32,511 nucleotides of DNA from Betaproteobacteria bacterium. GTDB taxonomy: Bacteria > Pseudomonadota > Gammaproteobacteria > Burkholderiales > Rhodocyclaceae. The stretch spans positions 1 to 32,511 of the forward strand of contig SHNC01000205.1 in the NCBI GenBank assembly GCA_004295105.1, read 5' to 3'. Positions 7,653-16,203 of this stretch are shown one piece after another (position 1 is the stretch's first letter; each line of letters starts with the position of its first letter). The notes under the pieces are model-generated. The model did not search any database, had not been told where the DNA came from, and saw only the letters and a program-made list of their open reading frames with translations. The position numbers were made by a program, and so were the translations under genes.

Positions 7653-7689
7653 GCGCGATCCGTTTCAACGAATCAACCAGGAGAACCTC

Positions 7690-8901
7690 ATGTCCGATCC
7701 CGTCGTCATCGTTTCCGTCGCCCGCACGCCGCTGGGCGGCTTCCAGGGCGACCTGTCCAGCCTCACCACGCCGCAGCTCGGCGCCATCGCCATCCGCTCG
7801 GCGGTCGAGCGCGCCCGGCTGACGCCCGATCAGGTGCAGGAAGTGATCATGGGCTGCGTGCTGCCCGCCGGCCTCGGCCAGGCGCCGGCGCGCCAGGCGG
7901 CACTCGGCGCCGGCCTGCCGCTGTCGGCCGGCTGCACCACCATCAACAAGGTGTGCGGTTCGGGCATGAAGGCGACGATGCTGGCGCACGACCTGATCCT
8001 CGCCGGCAGCAACGACATCATGGTCGCCGGCGGCATGGAGTCGATGTCCAACGCGCCCTACCTGCTGCCGAAGGCGCGTGCCGGCTACCGCCTCGGCCAT
8101 GGCCAGATGTTCGACCACATGTTCCTCGACGGTCTGGAAGACAGCTACTCGAAGGAGAACAAGGGCCGCCTGATGGGCACCTTCGCCGAGGACTGCGCCA
8201 GCCACTTCAACTTCAGCCGCGGGGCGCAGGACGAGTTCGCCATCGCGTCGACGACGCGCGCGCAGGCGGCGATCGAGGGCGGCGACTTCACCTGGGAGGT
8301 GGTGCCGGTCACCGTGTCGGGGCGCAAGGGCGACGTGCTGGTGACGAAGGACGAGCAGCCGCTGAAGGCGCAGATCGACAAGATCGCGTCGCTGAAGCCG
8401 GCGTTCAGGAAGGATGGGACGGTGACGCCCGCCAACTCGAGCTCGATCTCGGACGGTGCCGCGGCGCTGGTGCTGATGCGCAGGTCGACCGCCGACAAGC
8501 TCGGTCTGAAGCCGGTGGCCACCATCGTCGGCCATGCCACCCATGCGCAGGAACCGGCGCTGTTCACCACCGCGCCGGTGGGGGCGATGCAGAAGGTGCT
8601 GGCGAAGGCGGGCTGGGGCACGGACGACGTCGATCTGTGGGAGATCAACGAGGCCTTCGCGGTGGTGACGATGGCGGCGATGCACGAGATGAAGCTGCCG
8701 CACGACAAGGTGAACGTGAATGGCGGCGCCTGCGCGCTGGGCCATCCGATCGGGGCGTCGGGCGCACGCATCCTGGTGACGCTGATTGGCGCGCTGCGCA
8801 AGCGCGGCCTGAAGCGCGGCGTTGCCAGCCTGTGCATCGGCGGCGGCGAGGCGACGGCGATGGCGATCGAGGTGGATGCGTCGGTGGGCTGCGGCGGCTG
8901 A
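7690..8901 (+). CDS. Acetyl-CoA acetyltransferase (thiolase)
   Basis: This is a 403-residue thiolase, with ATG 7690 placed after AGGAG. The acylated Cys89 lies in NKVCGSGMKA, the conserved His in the GGACALGHPIGASG motif, and the second active Cys in CIGGGEATAMA. It is a biosynthetic/degradative thiolase II-type enzyme that cleaves or forms acetoacetyl-CoA or 2-methylacetoacetyl-CoA. Its position in the presumed LiuR-controlled operon suggests the terminal thiolysis of leucine- or isoleucine-derived intermediates. It could also feed PHA synthesis, since no other thiolase is near phaC. It begins 37 bp after the fusion gene and is followed by a hairpin-rich gap. Confidence 0.95.
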   Translation: MSDPVVIVSVARTPLGGFQGDLSSLTTPQLGAIAIRSAVERARLTPDQVQEVIMGCVLPAGLGQAPARQAALGAGLPLSAGCTTINKVCGSGMKATMLAHDLILAGSNDIMVAGGMESMSNAPYLLPKARAGYRLGHGQMFDHMFLDGLEDSYSKENKGRLMGTFAEDCASHFNFSRGAQDEFAIASTTRAQAAIEGGDFTWEVVPVTVSGRKGDVLVTKDEQPLKAQIDKIASLKPAFRKDGTVTPANSSSISDGAAALVLMRRSTADKLGLKPVATIVGHATHAQEPALFTTAPVGAMQKVLAKAGWGTDDVDLWEINEAFAVVTMAAMHEMKLPHDKVNVNGGACALGHPIGASGARILVTLIGALRKRGLKRGVASLCIGGGEATAMAIEVDASVGCGG

Positions 8902-8911
8902 CACGGGGGCT

Positions 8912-8932
8912 CCTCCCCCTTCAAGGGGGAGG
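8912..8932. repeat. Perfect hairpin repeat after the thiolase gene
   Basis: The arms CCTCCCCCTT (8912-8921) and AAGGGGGAGG (8923-8932) are exact complements around one base, followed by a G-rich tail. It begins 10 bases past the thiolase stop, has no U tract, and a related copy occurs at 14910-14935. That pattern suits an interspersed repeat that could also serve as a transcript end. Confidence 0.65.
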
Positions 8933-9002
8933 TTGGGAGGGGGATGGGGTGCTTACAGGCGATGGACGCATCCGAACTCTACCGGTCCTGCTCCGAACCG
9001 TC

Positions 9003-9092
9003 GGCCGCGCCGGGGACTTCCTCCGCAGCCTGCGGAACTCGCCCTTCGGGCTCAGACAGTCCTCGGCTGCTCCAGAAGTCCCCGACACGGCC
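9003..9092. repeat. Large imperfect inverted repeat (intergenic element)
   Basis: Arms of 28 bases at 9003-9030 and 9065-9092 match at 22 positions, with the outer 18 bases matching at 16 (for example CGGGGACTTC against GAAGTCCCCG). The 34-base centre contains a smaller GCCC-TTC-GGGC hairpin. It fills most of the gap between the thiolase and acyl-CoA dehydrogenase genes and resembles a mobile intergenic palindromic element rather than a gene. Confidence 0.65.
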
Positions 9093-9166
9093 GGCTCGGC
9101 TGGGTTGCTGACCTAACTGCAAACCTATTTAAGGGACGGCCATGACCGCCCCGGAGAGGGAAACAC

Positions 9167-10300
9167 ATGATTCTGACTGCTGAACAGGAACTGATCCGCG
9201 ACTCCATCCGCGCCTTCGCGCAGGAGCGCCTGGCGCCCTTCGCTGCCGAATGGGACCGTAACCACACCTTCCCGCGCGAGGCGTTGAAGGAACTCGCCGA
9301 ACTGGGCGCCCTGGGCATGGTGGTGCCCGAGGAGTGGGGCGGCGCCGGCATGGACTACATGAGCCTGGTGCTGGCGCTGGAGGAGATCGCCGCCGGTGAT
9401 GGCGCCACCTCGACCATCGTCAGCGTGCAGAACTCGCTGCCCTGCGGCATCCTCAACCGCTTCGGCAACGACGCGCAGAAGGAAGCCTGGCTGAAGCCGC
9501 TGGCGCGCGGCGAGAAGCTGGGCTGCTGCTGCCTGGCCGAGCCGCACGTCGGCTCGGACGCCGCGGCGATCCGCACCTCCGCGGTGCGCGAGGGTGACGA
9601 GTGGGTGCTGAACGGTGTCAAGCAGTTCATCACCACCGGCAAGCATGCGGACGTTGCCATCGTCTTCGCCGTGACCGACAAGGCGGCAGGCAAGAAGGGC
9701 ATCACCTGCTTCCTGGTGCCGGCGAACGCGCCCGGCTACCAGGTCGGACGCATCGAGGAGAAGATGGGCCAGAAGGCGTCCGACACCACGCAGATCCTGT
9801 TCGAGAACTGCCGCATTCCGGCCGATTCGGTGATCGGTGCGGAAGGCGAGGGCTACAAGATCGCGCTGTCGAACCTCGAGGCCGGCCGCATCGGCATCGC
9901 GTCGCAGTGTCTGGGCATGGCGCGCGCCGCGCTGGAAGCCGCGGTCAAGTACGCGCAGGAGCGCGAGAGCTTCGGCAAGCCGATCTTCGAGCACCAGGCG
10001 GTGAACTTCCGCTTGGCCGACATGGCGACGCAACTGGAAGCCGCGCGCCAGTTGGTGTGGCACGCAGCCAGCCTGAAGGACGCCGGCCGTCCGTGCCTGA
10101 AGGAGGCGTCGATGGCCAAGCTGTTCGCTTCCGAGATGGCCGAGCGCGTGTGCTCGGATGCGATCCAGGTGCACGGCGGCTACGGCTACGTCACCGACTT
10201 CCCGGTCGAGCGCATCTACCGCGACGTGCGTGTGTGCCAGATCTACGAAGGCGCGAGCGACATCCAGCGCCTGGTGATCGGGCGCGCGCTGGCGGGCTGA
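9167..10300 (+). CDS. Acyl-CoA dehydrogenase (short-chain/branched type)
   Basis: This 377-residue flavoprotein has standard family length and starts at ATG 9167 after GGAGAGGG. The three domains are recognisable: the N-terminal helical domain, the FAD/CoA-binding middle with CLAEPHVGSDAAAI and KQFITTGKHAD, and the C-terminal helical domain ending in QIYEGASDIQRLVIGR. The catalytic base is at the canonical butyryl-CoA dehydrogenase position, Glu361 in YEGAS. It oxidises acyl-CoA to trans-2-enoyl-CoA, passing electrons to ETF. The location after the thiolase in the presumed LiuR-controlled operon favours a short or branched acyl-CoA. The large palindrome just upstream may separate it from the thiolase transcript. 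Confidence 0.93.
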   Translation: MILTAEQELIRDSIRAFAQERLAPFAAEWDRNHTFPREALKELAELGALGMVVPEEWGGAGMDYMSLVLALEEIAAGDGATSTIVSVQNSLPCGILNRFGNDAQKEAWLKPLARGEKLGCCCLAEPHVGSDAAAIRTSAVREGDEWVLNGVKQFITTGKHADVAIVFAVTDKAAGKKGITCFLVPANAPGYQVGRIEEKMGQKASDTTQILFENCRIPADSVIGAEGEGYKIALSNLEAGRIGIASQCLGMARAALEAAVKYAQERESFGKPIFEHQAVNFRLADMATQLEAARQLVWHAASLKDAGRPCLKEASMAKLFASEMAERVCSDAIQVHGGYGYVTDFPVERIYRDVRVCQIYEGASDIQRLVIGRALAG

Positions 10301-10480
10301 TTCGGCGCCTGCAAGTGTGCGCGGCCTGCATCGTCCTTTGCGGACGTGCGGGCCGCACCTGTTTTCAGGTAGCTTTGGTCTGCGTCATCACGATGGGTCG
10401 CGAGCGTCGTTCGATACCCTTGCGCGGGTTGAAGACACGACCTGCACGCGACACGAGGGGAACTGCGGAACCATGGGCAA

Positions 10481-10509
10481 TTGGGATCGGGCCTTCGATT
10501 CGATACACT
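10481..10509 (+). promoter_or_regulatory. Candidate sigma70-type promoter for mntA-hepT
   Basis: A -35-like TTGGGA (10481-10486) and a -10-like TACACT (10504-10509) are separated by exactly 17 bases, and the mntA ATG lies 33 bases further on. Each hexamer matches consensus at four of six positions. The remaining gap upstream, from 10301, holds no gene I can support. Confidence 0.4.
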
Positions 10510-10541
10510 GGGAACGAGACGGTCATCAGACGGGGGCTTGA

Positions 10542-10826
10542 ATGCATCCGGTCATCGAAGCGCATCGTGAGGAACTGAAAGGGCTGGCGCGCCGCTATGG
10601 GGTGCGGTCCATCAAGGTGTTCGGTTCCATGGCAAGGAATGATGCGGATGAAGACAGCGATGTCGATCTGCTCGTCGATACCGGGCCGGATACGTCCGGC
10701 TTCACGCTCGGTGCATTGCTGATGGACGCGCAGGACATTCTCGGACGCCGGGTCGATGTCGTGACGGAGAAGTCCCTGCACCCGCTGATGCGTGATCGCA
10801 TCCTCAGCGAGGCGTGCGCGCTGTAG
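10542..10826 (+). CDS. mntA: MNT-type nucleotidyltransferase antitoxin (MntA-like)
   Basis: This small protein of 94 residues has the minimal nucleotidyltransferase core: VFGSMARNDADEDSDVDLLVD, with Gly28-Ser29 and metal ligands Asp40 and Asp42. In characterised MNT/HEPN modules this enzyme is the antitoxin and transfers AMP to a tyrosine of the HEPN toxin. A GGGGG-containing ribosome site precedes the ATG. The HEPN partner begins 10 bases downstream, so the two form a classical two-gene module at the left edge of the accessory island. The antitoxin role is taken from the family and partner. Confidence 0.9.
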   Translation: MHPVIEAHREELKGLARRYGVRSIKVFGSMARNDADEDSDVDLLVDTGPDTSGFTLGALLMDAQDILGRRVDVVTEKSLHPLMRDRILSEACAL

Positions 10827-10836
10827 CCCGAAGACG

Positions 10837-11190
10837 ATGAAGCCGAGCGCGGCAGCGGACCGGATTTACTTGGCGCACATGCTGGACTGCATCGACCGTG
10901 TCTTCGAGTATGCCGGCGGGGACGAGGAGCGATTCCGCGGCTCACGCCTCGTACAGGATGCGATCGTGCGCAACCTGCAGACCCTGGCCGAGTCGAGCCA
11001 GCGCTTGAGCGACCCGATCAAGGCGACAGAACCAGGTACGCCCTGGCGTGCGATCGCTGGATTTCGCAACATTCTCGTGCACGACTATCTGGCGCTCGAC
11101 CTCGATGCCGTGTGGCTGGTTGTCAGTCGGGAGTTGCCGCCCCTGCAGGATGCCCTGAAGAGGATGTGTTCGTCCGCCGCTCAGACTTGA
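10837..11190 (+). CDS. hepT: HEPN-domain RNase toxin (HepT-like, DUF86)
   Basis: This all-helical DUF86/HEPN protein has 117 residues; ATG 10837 is chosen because it follows the mntA stop and begins the conserved region. The active motif is intact: R77-NILV-H82-D-Y84, which is the R-x4-H-x-Y form. Arg and His are the RNase residues, and the Tyr is the site that MntA homologues AMPylate to silence the toxin. Both toxin and antitoxin therefore look functional. The hsdR gene begins 64 bases after the stop. A degenerate copy of the island's 29-bp inverted repeat overlaps the stop codon. Confidence 0.9.
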   Translation: MKPSAAADRIYLAHMLDCIDRVFEYAGGDEERFRGSRLVQDAIVRNLQTLAESSQRLSDPIKATEPGTPWRAIAGFRNILVHDYLALDLDAVWLVVSRELPPLQDALKRMCSSAAQT

Positions 11191-11215
11191 GCCCAATTCG
11201 GTTACATTCGGCGCC
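11188..11215. promoter_or_regulatory. Degenerate copy of the TGAGCCGAAT inverted repeat before hsdR
   Basis: TGAGCCCAAT (11188-11197) matches the island half-site at 9 of 10 positions. After 8 bases, ATTCGGCGCC (11206-11215) matches the opposite half-site at 8 of 10. It ends 38 bases before the hsdR ATG. The spacer is 8 rather than 9 and the left arm covers the hepT stop, so chance resemblance is possible. Confidence 0.35.
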
Positions 11216-11253
11216 ATGCGATCTGCAAGCACCGTGCTGACGGTGCCCCCGGC

Positions 11254-14200
11254 ATGGCCACTTCACGCAACTTCTCCTTCCTCGCCGAGCACGATCCGGT
11301 CTTCCTGCAACTGGCCGTCACGGCGGAGCAGGTCTTTGCGGCTGATCCCAACACCAGGCTGATCAAGCTGCGCCAGCTTGCCGAAGCGATCGCGCAGGAC
11401 ATCGCCGCCCGCGTCGGCATCGCGCTCGACGACACCACCACGCAGGCCGAGCTGCTGTTCCGCCTCGGCCGCGAGATCAGCCTCGACCCCACCATCCGCG
11501 GCCTGTTCCACACCCTGCGCATCGAAGGCAACAAGGCCACCCACCAGTTCCGCACGCTGCACAAGGAGGCGCTGGACGGACTGCGCGTGGCGCGGGCGCT
11601 GGCGGTGTGGTTCCACCAGAGCTTCGGCAAGCAGGGCGAGCGCTTCAGGCCCGGCCCCTTCGTGCCGCCGGAAGACCCCAGCGCGCAACTGCGCGAGCTG
11701 CAGGCCGAGATCGAGCGCCTGCGCGCCGATCTCGCCAGCCAGCACCAGGCGCTCGACAGCAACCAGCAGCTCGCCGAGCTGATGCGGCAGGAGAAGGCGC
11801 AGTACGCCGCGCTGGCCGGGCGCATGGAAGCCGACGCGGCCGCCGCCTTCGCGCTCGCCGAAGAGCAGAGCGCATTGGTGAGCCGGCTCGAGGCCGAGTT
11901 CGACGCCCGTCTCGAGGCGCTGCAGGCCGAGCTCGACGCCAGCCGCGCCGCCTCCCGCCAGGCCGCCGGCGCGGCCGTCCGCCGCGTCGCCACGCGCACC
12001 CAACACGCCGCGCGGCGACTCGAACTGTCCGAAGAACTCACCCGCATCCTCATCGACCAGCAACTCGCCGACGCCGGTTGGGAAGCCGACACCCAGCGCC
12101 TGCACCACGCCAAGGGCGGGCGCCCGGTCAGGGGGCGCAACCGCGCCATCGCCGAATGGCCCACCGCCGGCCGCCAGGCGGCGGACTATGTGCTGTTCGC
12201 CGGCCTCACGCCGCTGGCCGTGGTCGAAGCCAAGCGCGACAACGAGCACGTCGCGGGCAAGATCCCGCAGGCCGAGCGCTATGCCGCCGGCTTCCGTCAG
12301 CTCGACGGCTTCGAGCCGGCCTGGAAGCTGGAAGGGCGCAGTGCCGGCTGGCCCGATGCGCAGGGCCAGGCGTTCGAGGTGCCTTTCGTCTATTCGAGCA
12401 ACAGCCGTCCCTACTTGCCGCAACTCGCCGAGCACAGCGGCACCTGGTTCCGCGATGTGCGCAGCCCGGCCAACCTCGCCCGCCCGCTGGCCGACTTCCA
12501 CTCGCCGCAAGGGCTGCTCGACCACCTCACCCGCAGCCGCGAGGCCGCCGAAGCCCGGCTGCGCGACGAAGGTTTCGCCTACCTGCGCCTGCGCCCGTAC
12601 CAGGAACTCGCCATCCAGGCGGTGGAAGCCGCACTCGCCGCCGGGCAGGCGCGCTGCCTGGTGGCGATGGCCACCGGCACCGGCAAGACGCGCACCATCA
12701 TCGGCCTGATGTACCGGCTGCTGAAGGCCGAGCGCTTCCGCCGCATCCTGTTCCTGGTCGACCGTACCGCGCTCGGCGACCAGGCGCTGGAAGCCTTCGA
12801 CGACGCCCTCCTCGAGCAGAACCAGCCGCTGTCGAAGATCTACAACGTCGCCGCGCTCGGCGACATGGCAGTGGAGGCCGAGACCCGCGTGCAGGTGGCG
12901 ACCGTGCAGGCGATGGTCAAGCGCATCTTCCAGGCCGACGATTCCGCCACCGCGCCGCCGCCCATCGACGCATTCGACTGCGTCATCGTCGACGAAGCCC
13001 ACCGCGGTTACACCCTCGACCAGGACATGACCGAAGGCGAGCTGGCGGTGCGAGACCAGGCGCAATACCTGTCCACCTATCGCCGCGTGCTCGACCACTT
13101 CGACGCGGTCAGGATCGGCCTCACCGCCACGCCGGCCAGGCACACCACCGAGATCTTCGGCAAACCGGTCTACACCTATTCCTACCGCGAGGCCGTCGCC
13201 GACGACTGGCTGATCGACCACGAACCGCCGATCCGTTACGAAACCCTGCTCAGCCGTAGCGGCATCCGCTTCGACAAGGGCGAGACGGTCAGCGCCATCG
13301 ACCTCGGCACCGGCGAGGTCGAGCAATCCGAGCTGGAAGACGAGCTCAGTTTCGACGTCGACGCCTTCAACCGCCGCGTCATCAACGAGGACTTCAACCG
13401 CGTCATCTGCGAGCAGCTCGCGCAGGAGCTCGACCCCTTCGGCGAGGAGAAGGCAATGGTCTTCTGCGCCTCCGACCTGCACGCCGACATGGTCAAGCGC
13501 CTGCTCGACGACGCCTTCAAGGCCGTGCATGGCGAGGCCTACGCCGAGGCCGCGGTGCGCAAGATCACCGGCAAGTCCGACCGCGTGGCCGAGCTCATCA
13601 AGCGCTACAAGAACGAGCGCTACCCCAACATCGCCATCACCGTCGACCTGCTCACCACCGGCATCGACGTGCCGCGCATCTGCCATCTCGTCTTCCTGCG
13701 CAAGGTGCGCTCGCGCATCCTCTACGAGCAGATGATCGGCCGCGCCACCCGGCGCTGCGACGACATCGGCAAGACCGTGTTCCGTATCTACGACCCGGTC
13801 GACCTCTACCGCGACCTGCAGGACGTCAGCAGCATGAAGCCGCTGGTCAAGGATCCGGCCATCAACCTGGCGCAGCTCGCCGCCGAGCTGGCCGACCCCG
13901 CCAGCCACACCGCGCCGGGCAGCCGCGCCGGCAGCACGCATGCCCACGACGTGCTCGACGCGCTGGCGCAGAAGTTGATGCGCGTGCTGCGCGATGCCAC
14001 GCACAAGGCCGACAAGAAGCCTGAACTCAAGGCCCGCCTCGCCGAACTCGAGCAGCACTGGGCCGTGCCGCCCGCCGAGCTGCACCGCCACCTGCGCAGC
14101 CTCGGCCCGCAGGGCGCTGCCGACTTTCTCCGCGCCCAGGCGGGCCTCATCGAGCAGATCGAGGACGTGCAGGTGCTGGTCGGCAGCCGCTACCGCCCGC

Positions 14201-14763
14201 TGCTCTCGCTGCACCGCGACGAGCTGGTCGCGCGCGAGCAGAGCTACGGCAGCTACCAGAAGCCCGAGGACTACCTCGACGCCTTCGGCCGCTTCGTCCG
14301 CGAACAGCTCAACGAATCGGTGGCGCTCGCGGTGGTGGTCAAGCGTCCGCGCGACCTCACCCGCGAGCAGTTGAAGGAAGTCCGCCTGCTGCTCGACCGC
14401 CATGGCTACGCCGAGGCCCGGCTGCAGACCGCCTGGCGCAACAAGACCAATCACGAGATCGCCGCCAGCATCGTCGGCTACATCCGCCAGGCCGCGCTCG
14501 GCGAGGCGCTCATCCCCTTCGAGCAGCGCGTCGCCCAGGCCATGGCGCGCATCCACGCGCTCACCCAGTGGACGCCGATGCAGCGCAAGTGGCTCGATCG
14601 CCTCGCCCGCCAGCTCGGCCACGAAGTCGTCATCGACGCCGATTTCGTCAACCGCGCCTTCGCCCAGGATGGCTGCGCGCTTCAGCTCGACGTGCGGCTC
14701 GGCGGCAAGCTGGAGACGGTGCTGGAAACGCTGGCCGACGCGCTGTGGCCATGGGCAGCGTGA
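11254..14763 (+). CDS. hsdR: Type I restriction endonuclease, R (motor/nuclease) subunit
   Basis: This 1169-residue protein appears intact. In order: an N-terminal DUF4145-like domain (about 1-125, RNFSFLAEHDPVFLQLAVTA), a long coiled coil (about 145-265), a PD-(D/E)xK nuclease with Asp311 and Glu325-Ala-Lys327 (VVEAKRD), and an SF2 helicase motor. The motor has Walker A ATGTGKT (residues 473-479), DEAH at 580-583, GLTATPAR, and motif VI YEQMIGRATR. A C-terminal HsdM/S-docking region of the EcoEI type follows. HsdR cleaves DNA only in complex with HsdM and HsdS, and in this window both partners are broken, so it is either an orphan relic or is served by subunits elsewhere. No frameshift is visible. 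Confidence 0.95.
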   Translation: MATSRNFSFLAEHDPVFLQLAVTAEQVFAADPNTRLIKLRQLAEAIAQDIAARVGIALDDTTTQAELLFRLGREISLDPTIRGLFHTLRIEGNKATHQFRTLHKEALDGLRVARALAVWFHQSFGKQGERFRPGPFVPPEDPSAQLRELQAEIERLRADLASQHQALDSNQQLAELMRQEKAQYAALAGRMEADAAAAFALAEEQSALVSRLEAEFDARLEALQAELDASRAASRQAAGAAVRRVATRTQHAARRLELSEELTRILIDQQLADAGWEADTQRLHHAKGGRPVRGRNRAIAEWPTAGRQAADYVLFAGLTPLAVVEAKRDNEHVAGKIPQAERYAAGFRQLDGFEPAWKLEGRSAGWPDAQGQAFEVPFVYSSNSRPYLPQLAEHSGTWFRDVRSPANLARPLADFHSPQGLLDHLTRSREAAEARLRDEGFAYLRLRPYQELAIQAVEAALAAGQARCLVAMATGTGKTRTIIGLMYRLLKAERFRRILFLVDRTALGDQALEAFDDALLEQNQPLSKIYNVAALGDMAVEAETRVQVATVQAMVKRIFQADDSATAPPPIDAFDCVIVDEAHRGYTLDQDMTEGELAVRDQAQYLSTYRRVLDHFDAVRIGLTATPARHTTEIFGKPVYTYSYREAVADDWLIDHEPPIRYETLLSRSGIRFDKGETVSAIDLGTGEVEQSELEDELSFDVDAFNRRVINEDFNRVICEQLAQELDPFGEEKAMVFCASDLHADMVKRLLDDAFKAVHGEAYAEAAVRKITGKSDRVAELIKRYKNERYPNIAITVDLLTTGIDVPRICHLVFLRKVRSRILYEQMIGRATRRCDDIGKTVFRIYDPVDLYRDLQDVSSMKPLVKDPAINLAQLAAELADPASHTAPGSRAGSTHAHDVLDALAQKLMRVLRDATHKADKKPELKARLAELEQHWAVPPAELHRHLRSLGPQGAADFLRAQAGLIEQIEDVQVLVGSRYRPLLSLHRDELVAREQSYGSYQKPEDYLDAFGRFVREQLNESVALAVVVKRPRDLTREQLKEVRLLLDRHGYAEARLQTAWRNKTNHEIAASIVGYIRQAALGEALIPFEQRVAQAMARIHALTQWTPMQRKWLDRLARQLGHEVVIDADFVNRAFAQDGCALQLDVRLGGKLETVLETLADALWPWAA

Positions 14764-14789
14764 CGACGCGGTTGTCTTGCACCAATGCC

Positions 14790-14818
14790 TGAGCCGAATC
14801 GCGACATTATTCGGCTCA
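14790..14818. promoter_or_regulatory. 29-bp inverted repeat, copy 1 (before fic)
   Basis: TGAGCCGAAT at 14790-14799 and its exact complement ATTCGGCTCA at 14809-14818 are separated by 9 bases. It starts 27 bases past the hsdR stop. An identical arm pair with the same spacer begins 44 bases later. The arrangement resembles a tandem operator for a dimeric helix-turn-helix protein. Confidence 0.75.
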
Positions 14819-14833
14819 CGATCGAAAAAAATA

Positions 14834-14862
14834 TGAGCCGAATAATGCTAGCATTCGGCTCA
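14834..14862. promoter_or_regulatory. 29-bp inverted repeat, copy 2 (before fic)
   Basis: The same 10-base arms occur at 14834-14843 and 14853-14862 with a 9-base spacer, here AATGCTAGC. It is set 44 bases (about four helical turns) from copy 1, followed by a short pyrimidine tract. The fic start lies 134 bases downstream. Confidence 0.75.
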
Positions 14863-14909
14863 CCTTTTCTTTCCTGATTCGCAACAATGCTCAGCATGTG
14901 ATCGTGGGT

Positions 14910-14935
14910 CTCCTCCCACTTGAAGGGGAGGGAGA
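14910..14935. repeat. Imperfect hairpin repeat related to 8912-8932
   Basis: CTCCTCCCACTTGAAGG followed by GGAGGGAG forms an imperfect hairpin in the fic leader. Its sequence closely resembles the element after the thiolase gene, which points to a dispersed intergenic repeat family. Confidence 0.5.
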
Positions 14936-14996
14936 AAAGCAGTGCGGTCCTTGGCTGAGCCTCGTTGCCAATCAAGTTTTCTTTGGCAACGCCCCG

Positions 14997-16166
14997 ATGT
15001 CGCGCTGGATCTGGCAACACCCCGACTGGCCGCACTTCACCTGGCAGACCGAGGCGCTGGCGCCGCTGCTGCGCCAGGTCACGCTCGCCCAAGGCACGCT
15101 GCTCGGTCGCGCCCAGGGCTTCGAGCCGGAACTGCGGGTGGAATTCACGCTCGATGCGCTGCTACAGAACATCATCGACTCCAGCGCCATCGAAGGCGAA
15201 ACGCTCAATGTCGGCTCGGTGCGCTCCAGCATTGCCCGCCGTCTGGGTCTGGCCGAGAGAGCCAGTGCACCGGCAGAACCGCGCGCCGAAGGCCTCGCCC
15301 AGATCATGTGGGACGCCACCGCCAACCTCGATGCGCCGCTGACCGAATCGCGCCTGCTGCAATGGCACGCCTGGCTTTTCGCCGGCGAGGACGGCGGGCC
15401 CGGTGTCTTTCTTGCCCGCCCCATCCGCATCGGCGACTGGCGTGGACCGGATGCCATGCAGGTTGTCTCCGGGCGCATCGACCGCCCCACGGTGCATTTC
15501 GAGGCGCCGCCGCGCGAAGGACTGGAAGCCCGCATCGCCGAGTTCGTCGCCTGGTTCAACGCCAGCCGCGCCGATGTGACGCTCGATCCCTTGCTGCGCG
15601 CGGCGCTGGCGCATTTCTGGTTCGTCACCCTGCACGCCTTCGACGACGGCAACGGCCGCATCACCCGCGCGCTTACCGATCTCGTGCTGGCGCAGGGCGA
15701 GCGCCAGAGCATCCGCTTCTACGCCATGTCGGCCGCGATCCTTGCCGACCGCAAGGCCTATTACGCCCAACTCGAAGCCGCGCAGAAGATGAGCGCAGCA
15801 CCGGCGCCGCTCGATCTCACACCCTGGCTGCACTGGTTCCTCGCCACGCTGCTGCGCGCTATCGAGTCGGCCTCGGCGCAGATCGACCGCGCGCTCGCCA
15901 AGAGCCGCTTCTGGCATCGTCATCGGGCGCAGGTTGTGAGTTCCGAGCAGGTCAAGGTGCTCAACCGTCTGCTCGACGGCGACCAGCGCGGGCGGGGCGG
16001 TTTCGAGCACGGCATCAGCGCCGCGCAATACCAGGCGGTCGCCAAGGTGTCGAAGGCCACCGCCACGCGACATCTGGCCGACCTGGTCGCCAAGGGCTGC
16101 CTGGAAAAGCTGCCTGGTGGCGGACGCTCGACCCGTTACCAGATCCACTGGCACCAAAAGTGGTGA
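14997..16166 (+). CDS. Fic-family adenylyltransferase with DUF4172 and C-terminal winged helix
   Basis: This 389-residue protein starts at ATG 14997, where the DUF4172 sequence RWIWQHPDWPHFTW begins. The Fic core HAFDDGNGRITR (residues 213-224) keeps the catalytic His213 and the phosphate-binding loop, so it should AMPylate protein hydroxyls. The auto-inhibitory motif S-x-x-x-E-G is at Ser62-Glu66-Gly67, before the core, which marks a class II Fic like Shewanella SoFic. Residues from about 325 form a winged helix (VSKATATRHLADLVAKGCLEKL, then GRSTRYQI) likely to bind DNA. Two copies of the 29-bp inverted repeat lie upstream, consistent with autoregulation. The target protein is unknown; nearby HsdR or toxins are candidates only by position. 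Confidence 0.9.
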   Translation: MSRWIWQHPDWPHFTWQTEALAPLLRQVTLAQGTLLGRAQGFEPELRVEFTLDALLQNIIDSSAIEGETLNVGSVRSSIARRLGLAERASAPAEPRAEGLAQIMWDATANLDAPLTESRLLQWHAWLFAGEDGGPGVFLARPIRIGDWRGPDAMQVVSGRIDRPTVHFEAPPREGLEARIAEFVAWFNASRADVTLDPLLRAALAHFWFVTLHAFDDGNGRITRALTDLVLAQGERQSIRFYAMSAAILADRKAYYAQLEAAQKMSAAPAPLDLTPWLHWFLATLLRAIESASAQIDRALAKSRFWHRHRAQVVSSEQVKVLNRLLDGDQRGRGGFEHGISAAQYQAVAKVSKATATRHLADLVAKGCLEKLPGGGRSTRYQIHWHQKW

Positions 16167-16203
16167 CCACATGACCAGTGGCCTGCGCCCCGCCATGTCG
16201 GCC

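Noticed and set aside
10300..11215. 10-bp direct repeat ATTCGGCGCC at 10300-10309 and 11206-11215 flanking mntA-hepT
   Set aside because: It might suggest a target duplication, but the length is short, the DNA is GC-rich, and no mobile element is present. Treated as chance or as part of the degenerate inverted repeat.
11263..14622. Open - strand frame of 1119 codons opposite hsdR
   Set aside because: Antisense artefact of GC-rich third positions; composition is repetitive Leu/Val/Gly/Asp without motifs.
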